Origin: Bacteroidales bacterium
GTDB taxonomy: Bacteria; Bacteroidota; Bacteroidia; Bacteroidales; Paludibacteraceae
Assembly: GCA_900769035.1 (NCBI GenBank)
Contig: CAAGFD010000099.1
Span: 1-10,705, forward strand
Length of the DNA stretch: 10,705 nt
Direction of reading: 5' to 3'
The translations under genes and the position numbers were made by a program. Positions 9,101 to 10,705 of the stretch are shown here, in pieces (position 1 is the first letter of the stretch; every line of letters starts with the position of its first letter). The notes under the pieces are model-generated. The model was not told the origin of the DNA and did not search any database. It saw nothing but the letters and a program-made list of their open reading frames with translations.

Positions 9101-10476
9101 GTAGAATCGATATAATCTACATTCACCCACTCCGGACGGAGGCAACTAGGAATTCTTGAAATCGTTACATTGTCGATATAAACCGTTTTTGCAGATCCGG
9201 AAGCCAATTTTATTACAACAGAAAGATTACGAACACCTTTTTGTTGAGAAACGGCGGTAGTAAATCTTATGTTAGTCCATTTAGCTTCTGCATTGATATT
9301 ATAAGATTTAAGCATCTCATAAGTAGAAGCATCAAAAGCATCAGACATCACGCCGAATTCGATTGGGGTACCATATTTAGTAGTATACACCCATAAATCC
9401 ACTTGCATACTATCGGCACCGCATTCAAATTGAGGAGATACGATATATCCGTCACGCAAAGCGGTAGAAACCAACTTCAATGATTTACCCGTTGAGCCAT
9501 AAGTATAAGAAGAGTTAAGAGAACCACAAGAAGGATATAGAGGAGTATTAGTCCAACAACCCGGTTTTGTAGCGGTAGAAGACTCAGTATTGAAATCAAC
9601 GGAATAAGGGAGTTGTTTTGCAAGACATAAAGTCTCGAAAGTAAGAGAAGTAGAAAGGTCGGAAGTACCATGATAAGCACTACTACAATCCGATTGTAAG
9701 AATACGGTGTAAGAAGTGTTCGGAGTAAGGTTTGTGATATCATAATACAAGCTGAATTTGTTGGCAACGGTAATTGATTGATTGTTCAATACGGAATTAC
9801 CGGCAGCATCTGAAAGAGTAATACGGTATGTACTAGAAGTATCCCCCTCCTCATCTACAGTCCAATTCAAGCGAACTGAAGTTTGACTCACTTCAGTAAC
9901 AGAAAGAGAGATAGGAGTTGCACAAGTATTTGGAGATCCGATTTTAACATCATCAATCCAAATATAACCTCCTAAATACCAATCTGCGGCATAGAACACC
10001 ACATTAATATTCTGACCGGCATAAGCGGCAAGCGAGAAAGAATATTTAGTCCAATCACAAACGTCAACAATATCGCTTTGCTGGGTGATTTCTTCAGTGT
10101 AAGTAGCACCACCATCGGTAGATACCAGCACTTGAAGAGGAATGTCAGAAGTTTTACGCAGATAGAAAGATAAACGAGTATCCGACTGCGCAGCCACTTG
10201 AGGAGAGATAAGATAAGAAAGAGCAGATGAATATCCATTAACACCGAAGCGTATGGAAGCGAGGCCACCATGACTTGCATCGGAACTGAGAGTCCATTCA
10301 CCGCCTTCTCCATACCAATCTTCCGTGTATACCGACCAACCGGTAGGCAACGATGTAGTGTAACCCTCAAAACCTTCGTTCACATAAGCTGCGGCTTGTG
10401 CAGATACCGGAGCCATATACGAACCTAAGACGAGAATCACACACAACAACGTCAATTGTGTAAAAAATTTTTTCAT
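1..10476 (-). CDS. Giant T9SS-exported multidomain adhesin-like protein (jelly-roll/Fn3 array), 3' end beyond window
   Basis: A single open frame of 3,492 codons with no in-frame stop, running off the window before its stop codon. The start is the first ATG after an in-frame TAA (10500-10498) and directly opens a Sec signal peptide (MKKFF, hydrophobic core, VSA|Q), so it is well supported. Domain order: signal peptide 1-26; twelve choice-of-anchor J/cleaved-adhesin-like domains alternating with eleven Fn3 domains, 30-3049; seven CEG...GCDS repeats, 3053-3418; T9SS type A-like sorting domain from about 3428. J domains show the pattern 'F(E/N) ... P.CW ... IDN/IDD.(T/K)I'. Fn3 domains show 'L.W', 'GL..(N/D)T.Y...VRT.C' and end in 'F.T.C'. 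In known Bacteroidota this architecture is typical of surface or secreted adhesins; the jelly-roll type resembles adhesin domains of Porphyromonas gingivalis gingipains and HagA. I see no protease, glycosidase or other catalytic motif. The ligand is unknown. The alternative is the binding part of a larger system whose enzyme is encoded elsewhere. Confidence 0.96.
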   Translation of the reverse strand, partial: MKKFFTQLTLLCVILVLGSYMAPVSAQAAAYVNEGFEGYTTSLPTGWSVYTEDWYGEGGEWTLSSDASHGGLASIRFGVNGYSSALSYLISPQVAAQSDTRLSFYLRKTSDIPLQVLVSTDGGATYTEEITQQSDIVDVCDWTKYSFSLAAYAGQNINVVFYAADWYLGGYIWIDDVKIGSPNTCATPISLSVTEVSQTSVRLNWTVDEEGDTSSTYRITLSDAAGNSVLNNQSITVANKFSLYYDITNLTPNTSYTVFLQSDCSSAYHGTSDLSTSLTFETLCLAKQLPYSVDFNTESSTATKPGCWTNTPLYPSCGSLNSSYTYGSTGKSLKLVSTALRDGYIVSPQFECGADSMQVDLWVYTTKYGTPIEFGVMSDAFDASTYEMLKSYNINAEAKWTNIRFTTAVSQQKGVRNLSVVIKLASGSAKTVYIDNVTISRIPSCLRPEWVNVDYIDSTFARLSWYEEVAVNNYEIEITNVADGTVSTVTATTNPAIVTGLTSNSLYQFRVRTICSASDNSEWSLQTNQYRTKCGSYALPLSENFNSVSSLPDCWDARLIYRGLGAASGYVSESGWAINTNEIYSVDGNSIKSQSSIAGTRYLLTLPSVNIPAGQSYDVVFQMYRWYKPTVDANEYINVYVNSTPSLDGAVKIDSIFNSATKYPVEYDYEKYYRYRLTIPSTGVVYVMFEAVHDAFKDFYIDNIEINPTINCKLAVKNLRWKALTGDQKVQFNWFSRENETQWVVKYKFYDDSQNLLLQNTVVVNDSTYDLDYSSVANESSIYNVECQVAAYCGANDTSDFEPITCSFQTPCAARALPVIELFEGTSFPSACWLPVTDYRSLEPDVQWARTSRSYDYNTLYGTKSCGFPMALYRTVGYLNSPLVSLEAGVQYRVSYYMKKQYVYYDDYIVSGIYTYVSRNLCDTVNAQRLGFSSIDYSRFGGKSGFTKITHDFTVPASGNYHVIFAALQMDYMDIIVDDIVIEQVTSCPTPSHDAFEIRPGVNTATIIYNGGDATQIEYAVCAQYSGIDDIDPNNIVVATLDADNAFVITGLEADTHYAVYVRTHCSDGVSTWQTYPLDVTTMCTPYVVTGESPFIDDFESYDEGAFVIDNCYQYENRSTNQYQNDMKVHGGIGSYLGEPGTNVLPFSGEKQIAIGYGQHHYASRLVRLHPGATYEVALYVRTDDESAPEATLSFVKQVAGSTQFDTIMSAVTLSQDAGFYNYTKVYQYFTVDADTNYLIGFEVVSSWNVNYVAMDNFSIKELGCVPPTSIEITTVSSDSVEFAINNTNSPVEIRISSGYIGKGDTDPVPEFTDTVAAGTTVVSFRGLQPNTIYYYVMRSICNNGYSDWSTPAFFNTRCVAAEIPYTNDFENVANTRCWSLLGVEGSSLEYSNEQSHTGSGSMKVNSGTAVTPLFNVTTLSNAMITGYAYSGQEESSSFSIGLMIDVNDVSTFESLQTIVVPEGGQWVEFTAYLDTLLYDTDLSEWMTAPYIALATGSGNTFYYDDITVEVIPSCARPSDVIATIVDAHNVSLTWHNSRGVNSWEVSGYKVGNATALFTNVVTTNSMSVSNLDPITSYYFTVKSICSATDTSAVSYSNTVKTSCAPLALPYFSGDFITEPDCWTADNKFRFSVNYGDAGYHVYSIDLAEIQPTDTAILTTPEFVLTGNRGVVFSVNGFLAVETADLPLYYTLDGGQTYTRFPQSVFTSSDGSAYDQRMSHEFILPNVGPGTIQFAFIGTYSNTYWAEIHVGGFDIEELESCGRPQDVTFEVQNNSVVAHIMDTIADHNQWEYVLGIGNFDPDTKTPTVVSNVFTIDNIENARTYTIYVRTVCDSEHSNWYKPYVFHSPCGPVSMPYNIDFETLNSNVDILSECYSYDTDNTDRSYLIGGSPNPWWVSYYPYVNLNTTSDMYNSREGSKCVSMYSSIINALYFVGPEINVPLNSLDVEFNYVNYSEQSTSNVNIVFGIMMKGDRESFTPLYVCPLKSGSIDANKVRVNLSEVLPAGDYTGYTIAFKYGPAPANNICAAIDNINIIQKEKCSEGAKLEWTDATDNSIRFTASYYADSIQVAYGITGTNVENCTKFYTTSKNITIDNLTSGTGYDVYVRNVCNNVAGEWSRRYYASTNCGVIAIARGSEWVENFDAPAVGDAFRFPACVSRMQVSEVGGVETPLVADTANITAPAALAMNNQNMIILPQFDRTPSAYQISFYVKGNGAFELGTVTGNDVNTFTTLESLNATVNYTRRYFDLQNYLASGNRIAIRSLANSQIIIDSIAVYYSSSCFAPKFLETRNIRDVSATVAFTMSSLTSSYEYYVKSNTDSVTYQGTGFVEEINLTGLQANTQYTFGIRSYCENSTTPTEWATIPFTTSRLTLRLPATLDFEDASQENYVVFGNVEGDNYFVCGNATGAFKGTKALYVTDGINGHNYAQVNSGCYVAIPILVQPGALSISYEIKTVGEYEYDFARVFLSPSLTEYERSQIRTSSLPAGCIAIDGGQQLYDISDWTLKTAKVSFTEERVMYLYVYWKNDYVDCYQPPVAIDNITFLIPECEETIRTGLAKVTHNSAFIDVTLPSTLKDSIYYELFENGIVAESDTIQVVNGRFFIDGLNSETDYSVIVYGMCENGFTIGSSTIFSTLCNPVAVNQTTPYFVGFENTGYEMEIADLFPCWVVESNSRYFVPQTLYSDAESDGLLPYEGTQAMLFRSYTNDTYTLSNTYSMESGTYKFSVRAMSSNDQSGTIMLFTRPKDQVKWDTVVVETLGNAYKEYSVFFNVEEGNTDVYEIAYKIVMSDYLYVVVDNVSLMYIQVMPPVLSVDNILSNGARLNWTSTTDTTHISLYEGIYQLVDTTIVGGIKTFNFTGLAAGTTYKVAAYAVKGNGTQSDEVELYFTTDCEILSNYSEDFESYAEGEEPLCWYYDNSEEDEYALQWQTGTVGNRNALVVDASYLNSGVVSVIRTPYFYIDQDKPVSFDYFNNVPNSSNPDSLVVSILKNGSVVEELLVATYRTTNNQWCSFTQNLTNYVGDTIQLQFLHRTTGYGSTCQVAIDNFSLACTVVGATYNEHACPNMPYVGHGFNIKPIELTVGSTTTFSRKITNTGVGCDTVITLNVFVPLNNTIEVYDTICEGETYVSEVFTTGITRSGRYTSTSISSFGCDSNVVLFLTVVPVNNYKTVNICEGSSYTFAGQTLTQSGVYTDTAVSRHGCDSITILTLNVAPRYYEENYLMCEGASYVWQNQTILTAGRYEAIYQNAYGCDSIRVLNVTVIPTNVSTTVELCQGQSYQFGNQTITEAGTYTGHFANSLNCDSIVTLTVTIKPAPVGVFEDYACEGYGYFSNGFSIDNITKDTVVERTVRNMDGCDSIVRVNVTFIPTKYSTIEETINEGESYTFAGNTYTQAGTYTGRFYTDLGCDSVVTLILTVTTPVDNAYALPIVVAPNPVYGGQSTFVSREWTAAEQNGMRVEVLNAVGQVVDVFTPTAFPIEVGGIYVSGVYYIRVT
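223..1320 (-). repeat. Seven tandem ~50-residue CEG...GCDS repeats (res. 3053-3418)
   Basis: Boundaries by hand: R1 3053-3108, R2 3109-3162, R3 3163-3212, R4 3213-3262, R5 3263-3312, R6 3313-3366, R7 3367-3418. The core is 'CEG.SYTFAG.T.T.AG.YT', then about 10 residues, then 'GCDS(I/V)..L.(L/V)(N/T)V'. The Cys of the GCDS motif lies at 3097, 3150, 3200, 3250, 3300, 3354 and 3405, a period of 50-54 residues. Each repeat except R7 has a second Cys 28-36 residues earlier. Small beta-domain repeats of this look commonly precede T9SS sorting domains in Bacteroidota proteins; I cannot name a Pfam family with certainty. They probably form a stalk between the adhesin array and the sorting domain (inference). 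Confidence 0.85.
1330..1806 (-). repeat. Module 12: terminal jelly-roll domain J12 (res. 2891-3049), no Fn3 partner
   Basis: This is the last jelly-roll: 'YSEDFESY', 'PLCW' (Cys2911), 'VIRTPYFYIDQDKPVSFDYF', 'WCSFTQNL', 'IQLQFLHR' and 'VAIDNFSLAC'. Instead of an Fn3 it leads directly into the GCDS repeats, so the alternating array closes with an unpaired jelly-roll. Confidence 0.82.
1807..2568 (-). repeat. Module 11: J11 (2637-2801) + Fn3-11 (2802-2890)
   Basis: J11 has 'YFVGFENTG', 'FPCW' (Cys2666), 'GTYKFSVRAMSS' and 'LYVVVDNVSL'. Fn3-11 has 'GARLNWTS', 'GLAAGTTYKVAAYAV' and ends 'YFTTDC' (Cys2890). It lacks both the opening Cys and the 'RT.C' Cys of the other Fn3 domains. The sequence 'QVMPPVLSV' is a normal Fn3 A-strand start without Cys. 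Confidence 0.8.
2569..3369 (-). repeat. Module 10: J10 (2370-2547) + Fn3-10 (2548-2636)
   Basis: J10 starts 'LPATLDFED' and has 'YVVFGN' where other J domains have the '.CW' site, so that Cys is missing. It has four other cysteines (2402, 2433, 2488, 2531) and ends 'VAIDNITF'. Fn3-10 runs from 'PECEET' (Cys2548) through 'GLNSETDYSVIVYGMC' (Cys2620) to 'FSTLC' (Cys2636). Confidence 0.8.
3370..4098 (-). repeat. Module 9: J9 (2127-2280) + Fn3-9 (2281-2369)
   Basis: J9 has 'WVENFD', 'FPACV' (Cys2155, Trp replaced by Val), 'MIILPQFDR', 'ISFYVKGNG' and 'IIIDSIAV'. Fn3-9 starts at Cys2281 and has 'GLQANTQYTFGIRSYC' (Cys2351) and 'PTEWATIPFTT'. It then continues 'SRLTL' with no terminal Cys, the only Fn3 of the eleven that lacks it. 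Confidence 0.8.
4099..4929 (-). repeat. Module 8: J8 (1850-2038) + Fn3-8 (2039-2126)
   Basis: J8 is the longest jelly-roll, about 189 residues. It has 'YNIDFE', 'SECY' (Cys1873), 'YFVGPEINVPL' and 'CAAIDNINI', plus several extra cysteines ('GSKC', 'YVCP', 'NNIC'). Fn3-8 runs from 'KCSEGAKLEW' (Cys2039) through 'NLTSGTGYDVYVRNVC' (Cys2109) and 'AGEWSRRY' to 'ASTNC' (Cys2126). Confidence 0.8.
4930..5664 (-). repeat. Module 7: J7 (1605-1760) + Fn3-7 (1761-1849)
   Basis: J7 has 'PDCW' (Cys1622), 'ILTTPEFVLTGNRGVVFSVN', 'YYTLDGGQTYTRF' and 'AEIHVGGFDI', where the usual IDN/IDD is replaced by VGG. Fn3-7 runs from 'ESCGRPQDV' (Cys1761) through 'YTIYVRTVC' (Cys1832) and 'HSNW' to 'FHSPC' (Cys1849). 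Confidence 0.8.
5665..6399 (-). repeat. Module 6: J6 (1360-1514) + Fn3-6 (1515-1604)
   Basis: J6 has 'IPYTNDFEN', 'TRCW' (Cys1378), 'SGSMKVNSG', 'GGQWVEFTAYL' and 'FYYDDITV'. Fn3-6 runs from 'PSCARPSDV' (Cys1515) through 'VSLTWHNS', 'NLDPITSYYFTVKSIC' (Cys1586) to 'VKTSC' (Cys1604). At about 245 residues it is one of the shorter modules. Confidence 0.84.
6400..7224 (-). repeat. Module 5: J5 (1085-1264) + Fn3-5 (1265-1359)
   Basis: J5 has 'FIDDFESY', 'DNCY' (Cys1112, with Tyr in place of Trp), 'LVRLHPGATYEVALYVR' and 'YVAMDNFSI'. Fn3-5 runs from 'GCVPP' (Cys1265) through 'GLQPNTIYYYVMRSIC' (Cys1342) and 'GYSDW' to 'FNTRC' (Cys1359). Confidence 0.82.
7225..8040 (-). repeat. Module 4: J4 (813-987) + Fn3-4 (988-1084)
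   Basis: J4 has 'PSACW' (Cys832), 'YLNSPLVSLEAGVQYRVSYY', a 'FTVPASGNYHVIF' strand pair and 'IIVDDIVI'. It is Tyr-rich in its middle. Fn3-4 runs from 'SCPTP' (Cys988) through 'GLEADTHYAVYVRTHC' (Cys1066) to 'VTTMC' (Cys1084). Confidence 0.8.
8041..8874 (-). repeat. Module 3: J3 (535-711) + Fn3-3 (712-812)
   Basis: J3 has 'LSENFN', 'PDCW' (Cys554), 'YLLTLPSVNI' and 'FYIDNIEI'. Fn3-3 starts at Cys712 and ends 'FQTPC' (Cys812). It is atypical: five cysteines (712, 787, 793, 806, 812) instead of three, and a less clear 'GL..NT.Y' loop. Cys787 and Cys806 could form an extra cross-strand bond (inference). Confidence 0.78.
8875..9624 (-). repeat. Module 2: J2 (285-444) + Fn3-2 (445-534)
   Basis: J2 has 'YSVDFN', 'PGCW' (Cys307), 'YIVSPQFEC', 'VDLWVY' and the terminal 'VYIDNVTI'. 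It has an extra Cys pair, 317 and 332, not seen at these places in its neighbours. Fn3-2 runs from 'PSCLRP' (Cys445) through 'ARLSWY' and 'GLTSNSLYQFRVRTIC' (Cys515) to 'YRTKC' (Cys534). Confidence 0.82.
9625..10389 (-). repeat. Module 1: jelly-roll domain J1 (res. 30-184) + Fn3-1 (185-284)
   Basis: J1 is the most canonical jelly-roll of the array. It starts 'NEGFEGY', has 'LPTGWSVY', a core 'LSYLISPQV' and 'LSFYLRK', a 'VSTDGGATY' turn and ends 'YIWIDDVKIG'. This order is characteristic of choice-of-anchor J/cleaved-adhesin domains. It carries Gly (PTGW) where most later J domains have Cys. Fn3-1 starts at Cys185, has 'VRLNWT', 'NLTPNTSYTVFLQSDC' (Cys264) and ends 'FETLC' (Cys284). Confidence 0.85.
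10399..10476 (-). other. Sec signal peptide (residues 1-26)
   Basis: Residues 2-3 are Lys-Lys, followed by a hydrophobic stretch from about residue 7 to 18 (LTLLCVILVLG) and a small-residue cleavage site VSA|QA after Ala26. There is no Cys just after the site, so a lipoprotein signal is unlikely. Sec export to the periplasm is the expected first step for a T9SS substrate. Confidence 0.9.
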
Positions 10477-10705
10477 AAGGCATTTTTTAATTAAACATTA
10501 TATATAAATTTTAAGCAGAAATCTCAACTTTTAATCTAATTACCACGTCAACATCGATATATCTTAAAATCTAAATTTTATTAATCTCGTAGCAATCAAC
10601 ACTATAGTCTAATAATATAAAATTTAAAAAGTCGCCTAAAAATATACAAAAAAAATTTAATAAACAAATATTATTTACTGAAATAAATAAAAAATAATAC
10701 CAATA
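10477..10705. other. AT-rich noncoding leader/intergenic region
   Basis: There are 229 bases upstream of the giant gene with no credible ORF on either strand and no tRNA or other RNA signature. It is far more AT-rich than the gene. No purine-rich Shine-Dalgarno lies before the ATG; the preceding bases are TTAATTAAAAAATGCCTT, an A-rich stretch as is usual in Bacteroidota. One short AT-only inverted repeat (TAAAAT-ctaa-ATTTTA, 10565-10580) is too weak to call a terminator. Confidence 0.8.
10639..10668 (-). promoter_or_regulatory. Candidate Bacteroidota-type promoter (TTTG / TATATTTT)
   Basis: On the minus strand TTTG (10668-10665) is followed after 18 bases by TATATTTT (10646-10639). The Bacteroides consensus is a -33 TTTG and a -7 TAnnTTTG about 19 bases apart. 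Here only the last base of the -7 box differs. If used, transcription would begin near 10632 and leave an untranslated leader of about 155 bases. The region is very AT-rich, so a chance match is quite possible. Confidence 0.35.

Noticed and set aside
9972..10370. Minus-strand ORF of 132 codons near the gene start
   Set aside because: It is in a different frame from the signal-peptide-bearing gene that covers the same bases; the translation shows no domain and lacks the motifs seen in the main frame.
10477..10483. Alternative ATG seven bases upstream of the chosen start
   Set aside because: It is out of frame with the long ORF and does not lead into a signal peptide.
10565..10580. AT-only inverted repeat as a terminator or operator
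   Set aside because: Six A/T pairs with no G/C in a very AT-rich region; expected by chance and not followed by a convincing T-run context.

Overview
The window is filled almost entirely by one gene. On the minus strand a single reading frame opens at an ATG at 10476-10474 and stays open for 3,492 codons, until it runs off the left edge at base 1. I read this frame codon by codon and found no in-frame stop and no frameshift. The product starts with a signal peptide and ends, at the window edge, inside what looks like a type IX secretion system (T9SS) C-terminal sorting domain. That architecture, together with the AT-rich leader and the lack of a clear Shine-Dalgarno sequence, points to a member of Bacteroidota. 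An uncultivated gut or rumen Bacteroidales is my best guess, but that is inference.

Layout in protein order, which is right to left in the window: leader and candidate promoter (10705-10477); signal peptide (residues 1-26); twelve jelly-roll domains of the choice-of-anchor J / cleaved-adhesin / MAM-like kind, the first eleven each followed by a fibronectin type III (Fn3) domain (residues 30-3049, bases 10389-1330); seven short Cys-containing repeats of 50-56 residues with a CEG...GCDS core (residues 3053-3418, bases 1320-223); a short linker; and the T9SS sorting domain (from about residue 3428, bases 195-1), cut by the window edge. No catalytic domain is recognisable anywhere in the 3,492 residues.

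The likely picture is a giant (roughly 380 kDa) protein exported by Sec and then across the outer membrane by T9SS, acting as a surface-anchored or secreted adhesin or scaffold. The most informative internal signal is a regular cysteine pattern. The last Cys of each Fn3 domain and the Cys of the next jelly-roll domain are present together or absent together at all twelve positions. A second Cys pair inside each Fn3 domain behaves the same way. This suggests a disulfide-braced rod. No RNA genes, mobile elements, CRISPR arrays or other genes are visible, and the ORFs on the plus strand and in the other minus frames are shadows of this gene.
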